From assembly GCF_032842945.2 (NCBI RefSeq), contig NZ_CP146606.1, positions 496,001 to 560,000 of the forward strand: a stretch of 64,000 nucleotides of DNA. The letters are read 5' to 3'. The stretch's first letter is position 1; every line of letters begins with the position of its first letter. The stretch comes from Roseovarius sp. W115. GTDB lineage: Bacteria; Pseudomonadota; Alphaproteobacteria; Rhodobacterales; Rhodobacteraceae. The translations under genes were made by a program, and so were the position numbers. Below, piece by piece: positions 17,985 through 27,891 of the stretch. The notes beneath the pieces are model-generated. The model saw nothing but the letters and a program-made list of their open reading frames with translations, was not told where the DNA came from and searched no databases.

Positions 17985-18887
17985 GACCAAAAATTCCGCG
18001 CGCACAGTGACAAGAGACCGGACGTTGAGCACCAATACGATTGCCGAAAAACTGCAGGACCGCTCGGATGACCTGACACGATCGGAACGACAGCTTTGCG
18101 ACGTGATCTTGCAGAACTACCCCGCGTCGGGCCTTGGCACGATCACCTCATTGGCCGAAGCAGCTGAGGTCTCGACCCCCACGGTGGCAAGGCTTGTGCA
18201 AAAACTTGGGTTTTCGGGGTTTCCCGAGTTTCAACGCGCCTTGAGGGCCGAGTTGAACGAGAAAATCTCAAGCCCCTGACCAAGCGCGCCTCGTGGGTGG
18301 ATGATGCGCCTGAGGGTCATGTGCTCAACCGTTTCACCAAGGCGGTCATCGACAACATTGGTCAATCCATGTCCAAAATCGCCCCTGCTGAGTTTGAGCA
18401 TTGCTGCGATTTGATCAGTGATCCCTCTCGCAAAATCTATGTCATTGGCGGACGCATCACGCGGACTTTGGCCGATTACTTCTTTTTGCACCTGCAGGTC
18501 ATCCGGGATGATGTCGTGCAGATCACGTCGAGTTCGAATGCCTGGCCGCATTATCTGCTGGACCTCAAGGAAACCGATGTCGTCGTGATCTTTGACATTC
18601 GCAGATATGAAAACGGAACTCTGAAACTGGCGGAAATGGCGCGCGAACGTGGGGCCGATATCGTGCTTTTCACGGATCAATGGGTGTCGCCCATTGCCGA
18701 CCACGCCACGGTTAGTTTTGCCAGCCACATTGCCGTGCCATCTGCATGGGACTCAAACCTGACCCTGATGCTCATGTCAGAGATCGTGATTGCCGAAGTG
18801 CAGGAGCGTGACTGGGAACATACGCAAGCGCGTATGGAAGCCTTGGAAGACATGTTCGACCGCACCAAGCTGTTTCGAAAGTTCTAG
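17983..18887 (+). pseudogene. RpiR-family (HTH_6 + SIS) regulator, frameshifted
   Basis: The first frame codes for an N-terminal HTH_6 domain (LTRSERQLCDVILQNYPASG, then LAEAAEVSTPTVARLVQKLGFSG) and stops at TGA 18277-18279 after a run of four C. One more C would give SSPLTKRASWVDDAPEGHV and join the second frame, which carries a full SIS domain (IYVIGGRITRTLADYFFLHL, later IVLFTDQWVSPIADHATVSF) to 18887. Start choices are TTG 17983, GTG 18007 or TTG 18025; STNTIAEKL after 18025 is the usual family start. RpiR proteins sense phosphosugars or related ligands. It faces the N-formylglutamate/TRAP operon, whose first gene is also frameshifted. Confidence 0.8.
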
Positions 18888-18896
18888 GCCTGCGCC

Positions 18897-19751
18897 TTAC
18901 CGTTTCGCATTTTGGAACAGCAGTGAGATGAGCCCGATGGCCGCTGATACGATGATCAGCAGAAGGGAAACGGCGTTCAGGACCGGCGTCGACCCTTGTT
19001 TGAGCTTGTCGAACATCGTGATTGTCAGGGGCGATTCCGATCCCACGAGCATCAATGTGGTGTTGAAGTTCTCAAAGCTCATCAGCACTGACACTATGGC
19101 GGAGGCGATGATGGCCGGGAATAGAAACGGCAATGTAATCTGGCGGATCGCACCCCACTGACTTGCCCCAAGATTGAGGGCCGCTTCTTCAAGGCTGGGG
19201 TCGAATTTCTGCAGACGTGCGGAAATCACCAAAGTGGCAAAGGTTGCGATAAACGAAAACTGCCCGAGGATGACAAGGATCAAACCGGGGCGAAGACCGT
19301 CAAACCACAGGCCTGTTGCATCCTCCAACGTGTTGGCCACGGCACTGGAAAAGACCAGGATCGAGATACCAAGGATCACGCCGGGAATGATCAGCGGCAA
19401 CAACATGAGCATGTACAAGAGCGCTTTGCCCCGGAATTCATGCCGCACGAAAAGAAACGCGTTACACGTTCCCACGGCAACCGCCAAACCAGCCACCCAG
19501 ACCGCCACAAAAGCAGACGTGCCAATGGCGCGCATGATGGACCGTTCGTTGAAGACGCCGATGAATGGGGCGTCTGTTCCAAAGAACCATGCGAGTGTGA
19601 ACCCCTCCCATGGCAGCGAAGGAAAAACGCTGTTGTTGAAGGCAAAGATACAGACAACGGTGAGCGGCAGTGCGAGGTAGACGAAGAACGTGATCACATA
19701 AGCGCGGTAGCACCAGATCGAAAAGCGGGAACGGGGTACCGTGGGGATCAT
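18897..19751 (-). CDS. ABC transporter permease, PotC-like
   Basis: 284 aa with six predicted membrane helices. The ABC permease EAA loop is visible as EEAALNLGASQWGAIRQITLPFLFP near residues 185-209. It belongs to the spermidine/putrescine type (binding-protein-dependent transport, PotC). It is the last gene of a potD-potA-potB-potC-like operon on the minus strand, and it ends 9 bp from the convergent RpiR gene end. Confidence 0.9.
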   Translation of the reverse strand: MIPTVPRSRFSIWCYRAYVITFFVYLALPLTVVCIFAFNNSVFPSLPWEGFTLAWFFGTDAPFIGVFNERSIMRAIGTSAFVAVWVAGLAVAVGTCNAFLFVRHEFRGKALLYMLMLLPLIIPGVILGISILVFSSAVANTLEDATGLWFDGLRPGLILVILGQFSFIATFATLVISARLQKFDPSLEEAALNLGASQWGAIRQITLPFLFPAIIASAIVSVLMSFENFNTTLMLVGSESPLTITMFDKLKQGSTPVLNAVSLLLIIVSAAIGLISLLFQNAKR

Positions 19752-19752
19752 C

Positions 19753-20616
19753 TCAGCGCCCCATCGTCTCAGTCAGGGATTGCCGCGAGAGCTTAAGACC
19801 GACGAAGACCACCAGCGAGGAGAGCGCCAAAAGCAGGAAGCCAAAGGCCGAGCCCAGTTCCCAGTTAAACCGGGTGATGAATTGGGTGTAGATCATGCCG
19901 GTGAACCAAAGGCTGTCTTTGCCGCCCAACAAGATCGGGGTGAGGTAGTTGCCAAGCGATAACATGAATACAACGATGCAACCCGAAACGATCCCGGGCA
20001 TGGCATGGGGGATCACGATCTCACGCATCACCGAAAAACTTGTGCCACCAAGGTCGTAGCCTGCTTCGATCAGGCTGTCGTCGAGACTGTCCAGTGTTGT
20101 GACCAGCGGGACGACCATGAAGAGGATCGAGGTGTAGACCAGACCAACCATGATCGCGGCGTCGTTGTAGAGAAACTCAATCGGCCCAGCGGTTAGACCG
20201 ACATATTGCAGCGCGTTGGAAAACACGCCCGTTTCGCGCAGCAAGATCATCCAACCATAGGTGCGCACCAGTTCGGACACCCAAAACGGGATCATACACA
20301 TCAGAAAGAGCGTGGTCTTTGTGCGCCCCCGAGTGAGCTTGGCGATGTAGTAGGCAATCGGGAACCCAAGTAGCAGGGTCAGAATAGTCGCCAATATGGA
20401 CATGATGGCGGTGCGTGCAAACGTGCGCCAATAAAGCGGCTCCGTGAAAAACGCCGCATAGTTGCCAAAGCCAATCTCATACTCCCGCACCCCGGTCTTT
20501 TCCGAAATGGACACAACGAACAGACCGATATGTGGAAGGATGATCAGGACCACCAACCACAACAAAAGCGGCGCAATCAGCAGGTAGAACCCAAGCCGGG
20601 ATGCGTCAGAGGACAT
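19753..20616 (-). CDS. ABC transporter permease, PotB-like
   Basis: 287 aa, six membrane helices. The EAA loop is IEAGYDLGGTSFSVMREIVIPHAMPG. The N-terminal half (YYIAKLTRGRTKTTLFLMCMIPFWVSELVRTYGW) is typical of PotB/PotH. It pairs with the downstream PotC-like permease, 1 bp apart, and follows the ATPase gene by 2 bp. Confidence 0.9.
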   Translation of the reverse strand: MSSDASRLGFYLLIAPLLLWLVVLIILPHIGLFVVSISEKTGVREYEIGFGNYAAFFTEPLYWRTFARTAIMSILATILTLLLGFPIAYYIAKLTRGRTKTTLFLMCMIPFWVSELVRTYGWMILLRETGVFSNALQYVGLTAGPIEFLYNDAAIMVGLVYTSILFMVVPLVTTLDSLDDSLIEAGYDLGGTSFSVMREIVIPHAMPGIVSGCIVVFMLSLGNYLTPILLGGKDSLWFTGMIYTQFITRFNWELGSAFGFLLLALSSLVVFVGLKLSRQSLTETMGR

Positions 20617-20618
20617 CG

Positions 20619-21725
20619 CTAAGCCCCGTCATGCGCATAGCAACGCGCCTTGGCGGGATGCCAGCTCGTGTAGACTTCGTCTCCGGGCTGCAGATCTGCA
20701 AAGGCCCCGGTTTGTGGCAAGGCCACATTGAACGACATGCCCGCCTTTGCATCCTTCAGGCTCACCATGCTGTTGGCGCCATTGAAAAACACAGATGTCA
20801 CAACCCCGACGCTGGTATTTGTTTTGACTGTCAAATCCGCTTGGGCTTTGGCCAGTTCGATGGCTTCGGGGCGCAGGAAAATCTCGGCCCCCTGCCCTAC
20901 GCTCAAGTCGCTGGCGTCCGCTTCGACTTCGATTTGCGTGCCCGCCTGAGTGACCATTGACAAGGCGGACCCTGACTTGGCGCTGACCTTTGCGTCAAAC
21001 CGGTTCGCATCACCGACAAAACCAGCCACGAAGGCGGTCTTTGGATCGTAATAGATCTCATGCGGCGTGCCGATTTGCTCAAAGCGGCCATGGTTCATCA
21101 CTGCAACCTTGTCGCTCATGACAAGGGCTTCGGACTGATCATGCGTGATGTAGACGAACGTGGTGTTGAATTCCGACTGAAGTGCCTTCAGCTCGATCTT
21201 CATATGCTCGCGCAGCTTGAGGTCCAAGGCGCCAAGTGGTTCATCCAGCAAAAGCACGTCAGGTTCCAAAACCATGCACCTTGCGATGGCGACACGCTGT
21301 TTTTGCCCGCCGGACAACTGCTCTACCCGTCGCTCTGAAAACCCAGGCAAACCAACACGTTCAAGCACTTGGGTCACGCGTGCCTTTATCTCGGACCTGG
21401 CGACACCGCGCTGGCGCAAGCCAAAGCCGACATTGTCGCCGATATTCATCGTCGGGAAGAGCGCCAGATGCTGAAACACCATGGAGACCGGGCGCTTGTT
21501 CGGCGGCACACCAAGCATTGAGCGGCCTTTGATCAATAGATCGCCGCTTGAGGGGGATTGAAACCCGGCAATCATCCGCAAAAGCGTGGTTTTCCCACAT
21601 CCCGAAGGTCCCAGAATGGAAAAGAACGACCCTTGCGGCACTTCAAAAGTGACGTGATCAACGGCGCGGAAACTGTCGAAATCTTTGACAAGATCGCGAC
21701 AGACAAGATCAGGCGAAACGGTCAT
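20619..21725 (-). CDS. ABC transporter ATP-binding protein, PotA-like
   Basis: 368 aa. Walker A GPSGCGKTTLLRM near residues 39-51, Q-loop around VFQHLALFPTM, signature LSGGQKQRVAIAR, Walker B VLLLDEPLGALD, H-loop ITHDQSEAL. A C-terminal TOBE/OB domain of about 130 residues follows, as in PotA. It energises the polyamine-type importer encoded by its neighbours. The hairpin upstream (21748-21773) separates it from the binding-protein gene. Confidence 0.93.
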   Translation of the reverse strand: MTVSPDLVCRDLVKDFDSFRAVDHVTFEVPQGSFFSILGPSGCGKTTLLRMIAGFQSPSSGDLLIKGRSMLGVPPNKRPVSMVFQHLALFPTMNIGDNVGFGLRQRGVARSEIKARVTQVLERVGLPGFSERRVEQLSGGQKQRVAIARCMVLEPDVLLLDEPLGALDLKLREHMKIELKALQSEFNTTFVYITHDQSEALVMSDKVAVMNHGRFEQIGTPHEIYYDPKTAFVAGFVGDANRFDAKVSAKSGSALSMVTQAGTQIEVEADASDLSVGQGAEIFLRPEAIELAKAQADLTVKTNTSVGVVTSVFFNGANSMVSLKDAKAGMSFNVALPQTGAFADLQPGDEVYTSWHPAKARCYAHDGA

Positions 21726-21747
21726 GCGGACGGGTTCTTTTGTGGTG

Positions 21748-21773
21748 AAAAGGGCACCGCTCGGCGCCCCTTT
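21748..21773 (-). repeat. Intra-operon hairpin between binding-protein and ATPase genes
   Basis: On the minus strand AAAGGGGCGCC pairs with GGTGCCCTTTT (11 pairs, two of them G-T) around a GAGC loop. It begins 17 bp after the binding-protein stop and ends in a T run within the stem. It may act as a leaky terminator or 3'-end protector that raises binding-protein expression relative to the membrane components. Confidence 0.6.
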
Positions 21774-21790
21774 CTATGAATTCCAAGACC

Positions 21791-22852
21791 TCAGTTCGCG
21801 GCGTTGACGCGATCAAGTGTCGCGCCTTCCATCGTCTCAAGACCAGCGGGGACCGGAGGATACCACTTGATGTTGTCAATGGCGCTCTGATCAAAGCTGC
21901 CTTGATAACGCGCCTTGAGATCGGCGCTAACACCTGCATCGCCATCAACCGCCGCGGTGAAATTGCCTGCTGTGTTGGTGATCATGGCGGCGATTTCTGG
22001 CTGCATGACAAAGTTGATCCAGTCATAGGCGGCATCATCAGCCCGGCCACGCGCAGGCAATACAAACGTGTCGATCCATCCCAAAGCCCCGGATTCAGGG
22101 GCAACAAAGGTGATATCCGGATTGTCCGCGTTGAGCTGCCAGCCGCCTGTGTCCCATGCCATGGACGCGACCACTTCGCCCGAGCGCAGAAGGTTTTTAA
22201 TCTCGTCGCCACCTTCCCAGTAGGTTTTTACATTTGGTTTGCATTCGGTGAGCTTGGCTTCGACCTGGTCCAGGATCCCTTGGTACGCCTCTGTATCGGA
22301 ATAGGCTGCGAACGGGTCCAGCCCCATCGAATAGGCAAAGCCAATGAGCGTTGGCCGTTTCAGGCGGTATGACACCTTACCCGACACGGAAGCTTCGCAA
22401 AGATCTGTGTAGTCTTTTACATCCCCAGCCTCCGCCGTGTTCACGACAAGCCCACTTGTCCCCCAGACATGCGGCAAGCCGTAAACTTCACCGTTATATG
22501 TCGTGTTGCCAGCCGTTGCGCTTAGCATCGACGGAATGAAAAGTTCGGCATTCACGCGTGACATGTCGATTGGCTTGTAGATGCCAAATTCTTCCTGAGC
22601 ACTGGTGATCCGGTCCTGGCTGGGTTGTGCAAGGTCGAACCCGCCGCCATTTGTTGCCCGCAGCTTGGCAATCATTTCTTCGTTGTTTGACGTTGTGACT
22701 TCGACAGTGTGACCTGTCTCGGCCTCAAACTTGGCGATGACCTCTTCAGGCGCATAGCCACCCCAGGTCAAAAGCCTGAGCGTCTCTGCGTGAGCGCCCT
22801 GTGCCATCAGCGATGTCGCGAGCACAATCGACGAAACGAGTTTGATTTTCAT
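21791..22852 (-). CDS. Extracellular solute-binding protein, PotD-like
   Basis: 353 aa from the ATG at 22852; a GTG 12 bp upstream would leave no room for the ribosome site. Signal peptide MKIKLVSSIVLATSLMAQGA ending in AHAE. The mature start TLRLLTWGGYAPEEVIAKFE is the type 1 PotD/PotF family opening. The later GLPHVWGTSGLVVNT and SMAWDTGGWQLN segments line the ligand cleft in relatives. The ligand could be a polyamine or a related cationic compound. It is the first gene of the importer operon, divergent from the TAXI-TRAP operon. Confidence 0.9.
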   Translation of the reverse strand: MKIKLVSSIVLATSLMAQGAHAETLRLLTWGGYAPEEVIAKFEAETGHTVEVTTSNNEEMIAKLRATNGGGFDLAQPSQDRITSAQEEFGIYKPIDMSRVNAELFIPSMLSATAGNTTYNGEVYGLPHVWGTSGLVVNTAEAGDVKDYTDLCEASVSGKVSYRLKRPTLIGFAYSMGLDPFAAYSDTEAYQGILDQVEAKLTECKPNVKTYWEGGDEIKNLLRSGEVVASMAWDTGGWQLNADNPDITFVAPESGALGWIDTFVLPARGRADDAAYDWINFVMQPEIAAMITNTAGNFTAAVDGDAGVSADLKARYQGSFDQSAIDNIKWYPPVPAGLETMEGATLDRVNAAN

Positions 22853-23131
22853 GTCTTTATCCACCCTCTTGAATTGCAGCTGTGCTCATTAAGCCCCGCT
22901 GTATCGCATATGTCCATCCTTGATATGAGACAGATGTAACAGGAAAGCGAATGAGGTCCGCACGGGCGGAAGACACTTCTGGCCGGGTCTCTCTCAGACA
23001 TGCGCCGCTGACAATTACGTGATCTTTTGCTGTTTCAATACTTGCCGATCGCGTCCGCAGCTATAAGGTAACTATTCCAGATACAAACAAAACAAGCGCC
23101 CTTGTAAGCGCAACTCTGACAGGAGGAATTC

Positions 23132-24124
23132 ATGACTGTTATGCACAAATTAGGTGCCTTAAAGGCGTTTGCCGTTGCTGGCGCATTTGCGCTGGCCGCA
23201 CCAGCGACATTCGCTGAGGACAAAAGCGACTGGCCCGATAGCTTCTCGGTCGGCACCGCCAGCCAGGGTGGTACATACTTTGTCTATGGAGCTGGCTGGG
23301 CGAACATGGTGTCCGAGACTCTGGGTATTCCAGGCGGGACGGAAGTGACTGGTGGCCCGGTTCAGAACGCCGCCCTCGTGCAAGCCGGCGAGCTTGACAT
23401 GGCGATGGTCACAATGGGCCCCGCTTTTGACGCTATCAATGGCGAAAGCGCGCTGGCACCTGGTCTCAAGCACGACAAAATCCGTGCGATTTTTCCAATG
23501 TATAAAACCGGCTTCCACGCTGTGACACTTGCCGGATCAGGCATCAAGACCTTTGCAGATATCCCTGACGGAGCGGTGGTCGGCGTTGGTCCTGCGGGTG
23601 GTACACCCGGCACGTACTGGCCTCGCATCTTGGAAGGCATGGGCAAAAACGTCGAATTCCGCAATGGCGGCGCGGCTGATTTGGCTGGTCAATTGCAGGA
23701 CGGCTTGATTGACGTCTACACATGGGCCGGCGGGTTGCCTTACCCATCGTTCAGCCAGCTCGATGCGCAAACGGATGTAACGTATTTCGGTTTCACGGCT
23801 GATGAACAGGCTGAAGTCGTCGCGACCCAACCTGTGGCCACGTTCACCATTCCGGCGGGCACCTACCCGTCCCTGGAAGAAGATCAGTTGAGCGTATCCA
23901 TGTGGAACTTTGCGATTGCACATGCGGACGTCCCTGAAAGCCTTGTCTACGAAGTGGTCAAAAAGGTGATGACCAGCAATCCGCAAATGCTGGAGATCCA
24001 CAAAGCCGCGGCCGAAACTCTGCCAGAGAACTTCGACAAGAATACGTTCATTCCCTGGCATCCTGGCGCGGTGCGTTGGTTTGAAGAAAACGGCTTTGAT
24101 ATCCCCGACGAGCTCAAGGGCTAA
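23132..24124 (+). CDS. TAXI-family TRAP transporter substrate-binding protein
   Basis: 330 aa. Signal peptide of about 28 residues ending ATFAE. The mature start FSVGTASQGGTYFVYGAGWANMV is the TAXI hallmark (G-x-A-x-x-G-x-Y). The later VQNAALVQAGELDMAMVTMG and VVGVGPAGGTPGTYWPRIL are also family motifs. A strong AGGAGGAATT ribosome site is present. It feeds the fused DctQM permease downstream. A hairpin with a T run separates the two genes. Confidence 0.93.
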   Translation: MTVMHKLGALKAFAVAGAFALAAPATFAEDKSDWPDSFSVGTASQGGTYFVYGAGWANMVSETLGIPGGTEVTGGPVQNAALVQAGELDMAMVTMGPAFDAINGESALAPGLKHDKIRAIFPMYKTGFHAVTLAGSGIKTFADIPDGAVVGVGPAGGTPGTYWPRILEGMGKNVEFRNGGAADLAGQLQDGLIDVYTWAGGLPYPSFSQLDAQTDVTYFGFTADEQAEVVATQPVATFTIPAGTYPSLEEDQLSVSMWNFAIAHADVPESLVYEVVKKVMTSNPQMLEIHKAAAETLPENFDKNTFIPWHPGAVRWFEENGFDIPDELKG

Positions 24125-24149
24125 CGTCTTTGATCAGTTGAAAATGCAT

Positions 24150-24188
24150 CAGCACCCTGTTCTAAGTGGGCAGGGTGCTGTTTTTTCT
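24150..24188 (+). terminator. Terminator/attenuator between TAXI receptor and permease genes
   Basis: CAGCACCCTG pairs perfectly with CAGGGTGCTG around an 11-base loop, followed by TTTTTTCTT. It lies inside what should be a two-gene operon, so it is probably a partial terminator that keeps permease expression below that of the receptor. Confidence 0.8.
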
Positions 24189-24208
24189 TAAGCCGGTGGA
24201 CAAATCAG

Positions 24209-26335
24209 ATGACAGATACGCGGGTGCCAAACGACGGCGCAACGGACTTAACGCCTGAGGCGGCTCCAGACGACAGCCTTGTTGGGATCACGCGTTTTGG
24301 CTTTCTGCTCTGTGCCATTTATGCAGGCTGGCACCTTTATGTTCTGAACATTGCACCACTGGAGACGTGGACGTTCCGCATTGTCCATATCGCGGGCGCG
24401 CTCATCCTTGGCTTTGGCATGAGTGCTGCCGTGTCGGTGCGTCCAGCGCCCGAAGCGGCGGCGGGGCGGTTATCCGTTATTCTGGGGGCCATTGCTCTGG
24501 CCGGGACACTTGTGGGCCTTGGATCCGTCATAGCGGCGGCAAGTTTCATGGAACCGGGTGCCTCTGCCCCTCCGGAATGGACTTTGGCCGCGTTTGGCTG
24601 GGCGTTGGGTGGCGGCACCATCTTGGCTATCCTGACCGGCTGGTTGTATCCGGCACGAAGTGGCCAAATCCCCCTAGCCGATATCGCGCTGATCGTCGCG
24701 ACGCTGGCCAGTTGCGGCTTTATCCTTTTCAGTCTGGATTTGCTGTCTTTGCGTCTGCGCGCAGGCACGCCTTTCGCGGACCCCAACAACGGATGGGCTG
24801 CGTTTGTGATCGTGGTTTTGATCGCAGAAATGACCCGTCGGGTGGCAGGACTAGCCCTCGTCGTCATCGCACTGGTCTTCATCGCATATGCGTTTGCAGG
24901 CCCATGGATGCCCGGTTTTCTGGAACACAAAGGCTATGACGCAAAACGTTTCTTCACCTATGTGTTCACAGACAACGGCGTACTGGGACCGACAACTGCG
25001 GTCTCTTCGACCTACATCATCCTCTTCATCATCTTCGCGGCCTTCCTGCAAAGCTCCAAAGTTGGCGATTATTTCGTGAATTTCGCCTTTGCCGCCGCAG
25101 GCCGTGCCCGCGGTGGTCCAGCCAAAGTCTCGGTTCTCGCTTCTGGCCTGATGGGCATGATCAACGGCACCTCTGCAGGCAATGTGGTCTCTACCGGATC
25201 GCTGACAATCCCACTGATGAAAAAGGTCGGCTACCAGCCAAAATCCGCAGCCGCGATTGAGGCTGCCGCCTCGACCGGTGGGCAGATCATGCCGCCCATC
25301 ATGGGGGCCGGTGCGTTCATCATGGCCGAGATCACCGGCATCCCTTACACGGAATTGGTTGTCGCGGCGCTGATCCCTGCCGTCCTCTATTTTGCCTCAA
25401 TCTACTTCATGGTCGATTTTGAAGCGAGCCGCACGGGCATGCGAGGTTTGAGATCAGATGAGTTGCCAAAGATGTCTGACCTCATCCGGCAGGTATATCT
25501 TTTCCTTCCTATCTTTATTTTGATCGGAGCTCTCTTCAGCGGGTACTCCGTCATTCGCGCCGGTACATTGGCCATTGCGTCAGCGGCGGTTGTCAGTTGG
25601 CTGACCCCCTACCGCATGGGTCCAAAACAAGTCTATGAGGCGCTCGGCAACGGCGGGCGTATGTCGCTTCAGATCATCATTGTATGCGCCTGTGCTGGAT
25701 TGATTGTTGGGGTTATCTCTCTGACCGGCGTCGGGGCCCGCTTTTCCAACTTACTGTTTGATCTGGCACAACAAAGCACCCTTCTGGCACTTGTCTTTGC
25801 GATGATGATCGCCGTGATCCTCGGCATGGGCATGCCCACAACAGCCGCCTATGCGGTGGCCGCATCGGTTGTCGCGCCAGGGCTCATCGAGATCGGGATC
25901 GAGCCTCTGGTTGCACATTTCTTTGTCTTCTACTTTGCCGTGGTCTCGGCAATCACGCCCCCCGTGGCTCTTGCGGCCTATGCAGGTGCTGCAATCGCAG
26001 GCTCTGAGCCGATGCGCACGTCGATCACCAGCTTCAAGGTCGGACTTGCGGCCTTTATCGTACCTTTCATGTTCTACTATAGCCCGGGCCTTTTGATGGA
26101 AGCGCCCTGGTATGTCAGCTTGCGCAATCTCGTCACGGCGCTTGTAGGCGTTTACATGTTGGCAGGTGCTGTCCAGGGGTGGTTTATCGGATCGGCAGGG
26201 CCGGTTATGCGGGTTTTGTTGTTGGTTGGCGCCGTTTGCATGATTTCAGGGGACTGGCGCACTGACCTTTTGGGGATCGCGATTGCGGGGTCCTTGATAC
26301 TCATCGGCTGGAAGGCAGGAAAGCAGGCAGCCTGA
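24209..26335 (+). CDS. TRAP transporter permease, DctQ-DctM fusion (TAXI type)
   Basis: 708 aa, about 16 or more membrane helices. The N-terminal 200 or so residues are the DctQ-like part; the rest is DctM-like, with ASGLMGMINGTSAGNVVSTG and AAASTGGQIMPPIMGAGAFI in one half and GMGMPTTAAYAVAASVVAP, then AITPPVALAAYAGAAIAGSE, in the other. These are the 4TM/12TM fused permease motifs. Together with the upstream TAXI protein it forms a complete secondary transporter; TAXI systems known to date favour organic acids such as glutamate or dicarboxylates, but the ligand here is unknown. Confidence 0.93.
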   Translation: MTDTRVPNDGATDLTPEAAPDDSLVGITRFGFLLCAIYAGWHLYVLNIAPLETWTFRIVHIAGALILGFGMSAAVSVRPAPEAAAGRLSVILGAIALAGTLVGLGSVIAAASFMEPGASAPPEWTLAAFGWALGGGTILAILTGWLYPARSGQIPLADIALIVATLASCGFILFSLDLLSLRLRAGTPFADPNNGWAAFVIVVLIAEMTRRVAGLALVVIALVFIAYAFAGPWMPGFLEHKGYDAKRFFTYVFTDNGVLGPTTAVSSTYIILFIIFAAFLQSSKVGDYFVNFAFAAAGRARGGPAKVSVLASGLMGMINGTSAGNVVSTGSLTIPLMKKVGYQPKSAAAIEAAASTGGQIMPPIMGAGAFIMAEITGIPYTELVVAALIPAVLYFASIYFMVDFEASRTGMRGLRSDELPKMSDLIRQVYLFLPIFILIGALFSGYSVIRAGTLAIASAAVVSWLTPYRMGPKQVYEALGNGGRMSLQIIIVCACAGLIVGVISLTGVGARFSNLLFDLAQQSTLLALVFAMMIAVILGMGMPTTAAYAVAASVVAPGLIEIGIEPLVAHFFVFYFAVVSAITPPVALAAYAGAAIAGSEPMRTSITSFKVGLAAFIVPFMFYYSPGLLMEAPWYVSLRNLVTALVGVYMLAGAVQGWFIGSAGPVMRVLLLVGAVCMISGDWRTDLLGIAIAGSLILIGWKAGKQAA

Positions 26336-26373
26336 GTTAACCTAAAAGACATCCTTGCAAGACCGTCGGCGCC

Positions 26374-27891
26374 TCATGCAGGCACAAAGAGGTCCTTGTA
26401 CTGGTCCCGCAGGATGTTCTTTTGCACCTTCCCCATCGCATTGCGCGGCAAGGCGTCAAGGCAGACCAGTTTACGCGGATGTTTGAAGCGCGCCAGGGAT
26501 GTCGTGGCCGCAGTGGCGATAGCGTCAAGGTCGGGTGTTTCACCGGGTTCCGGAACGATAACCCCGACGACAGTTTCCCCGAAATCCGCATGAGGCACGC
26601 CGATCACAGCGCTTTCCAGCACACCGGGTTGCGCGTCGAGCACCAGCTCAATTTCCTTGGGGTAGATGTTATAACCGCCCGAGATGATCAGGTCCTTGTT
26701 GCGGCCCACGATGTGCACATAGCCACGATCATCGATCAGCCCGAGATCGCCGGTGATAAAGAACCCGTCTTCGCGCAGCTCAGCGGCGGTTTTTTCTGGC
26801 ATCTGCCAGTAGCCTTTGAAGACGTTGGGGCCGCGCACTTCGATCTGCCCCACTGTGTCTTTGGGCAGGGTTTCTCCAGTTTCAGGATCAGTGATCTTCA
26901 ATTCGACACCCGGCAAAGGAAAGCCAACCGTGCCTGCCCGACGTTCACCGTCATAAGGGTTGGACGTGTTCATGTTGGTCTCGGTCATACCGTAGCGTTC
27001 AAGGATACGGTGACCGGTGCGGGCCTCGAACTGTGCGTGCGTCTCGGCCAGAAGCGGAGCAGACCCCGAAATGAACAGGCGCATATGTGCTGTCAGGTCC
27101 TTGGTAAAGCGCTCATCGCTCAAGAGACGTGTATAGAACGTGGGCACACCCATCATTGATGTCGCCTGCGGCATCAGCGCGATCATGTCCTCGACATTGA
27201 ATTTGGAAACGAAAATCATCGCACCGCCAGCAATGAGCGTGATGTTGGTTCCGACAAAAAGCCCATGGGTGTGAAAGATCGGCAAGGCGTGCAACAGCAC
27301 GTCCTTGTCGGTGAAATGCCAGTGCTCGGCCAGGGTGCGCGCATTTGACAGCAGGTTGGCTTGCGTGAGCATTGCGCCTTTTGAGCGCCCCGTTGTGCCA
27401 GAGGTGTAAAGAAACGCGGCAAGGTCATCTTCGACGCGTGTGACGGTATCAAAAATATCTGGCTGATGGCTCGCCTTGTCCACCAAGCTGCCACACCCGG
27501 CTGCATCCAGCGTTTCCATAACTGCGCCAGATCTTGCGACAACCGGCGCCAGCCCGTCGCGTCGTGCCGGATCACAGATCACCGCGCGCGCACCGCTGTT
27601 ATCGATGAAGTAGCTGAGTTCATCGACCGTGTAGGCCGTGTTCAAGGGTAAAAAGACCAAGCCGGCCTGCACGCAAGCCGCATAGAGCGCCAGAGCATCA
27701 GGAGACTTCTCGACCTGTACGGCTACGCGGTCGCCGGTCTCCAGGCCCATTACTTTCAGAACATGTGCATATTGAGCGGCCTTCGCCAGAAAGGCCCCAT
27801 GCGTCCAAACCGCCCCGTCCGGCAGGATGAGGAACGGCGTGCTTTGACCGGCATGTTTGCCGAAAAGCTCATCATAAAGCGGGTTTGTCAT
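26374..27891 (-). CDS. matB: Malonyl-CoA synthetase MatB
   Basis: 505 aa adenylate-forming ligase that makes malonyl-CoA from malonate, CoA and ATP. AMP-binding motif YTSGTTGRSKGAMLTQ near residues 162-177; then HALPIFHTHGLFVG, typical of MatB; later ERYGMTETNMNTSNP and the hinge/A10 region with PRNAMGKVQKN. The start overlaps the end of the malonyl-CoA decarboxylase gene by 20 bp. It is last in the operon TRAP P-Q-M, decarboxylase, synthetase, as in the matPQMAB operon described for Sinorhizobium meliloti. Confidence 0.93.
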   Translation of the reverse strand: MTNPLYDELFGKHAGQSTPFLILPDGAVWTHGAFLAKAAQYAHVLKVMGLETGDRVAVQVEKSPDALALYAACVQAGLVFLPLNTAYTVDELSYFIDNSGARAVICDPARRDGLAPVVARSGAVMETLDAAGCGSLVDKASHQPDIFDTVTRVEDDLAAFLYTSGTTGRSKGAMLTQANLLSNARTLAEHWHFTDKDVLLHALPIFHTHGLFVGTNITLIAGGAMIFVSKFNVEDMIALMPQATSMMGVPTFYTRLLSDERFTKDLTAHMRLFISGSAPLLAETHAQFEARTGHRILERYGMTETNMNTSNPYDGERRAGTVGFPLPGVELKITDPETGETLPKDTVGQIEVRGPNVFKGYWQMPEKTAAELREDGFFITGDLGLIDDRGYVHIVGRNKDLIISGGYNIYPKEIELVLDAQPGVLESAVIGVPHADFGETVVGVIVPEPGETPDLDAIATAATTSLARFKHPRKLVCLDALPRNAMGKVQKNILRDQYKDLFVPA

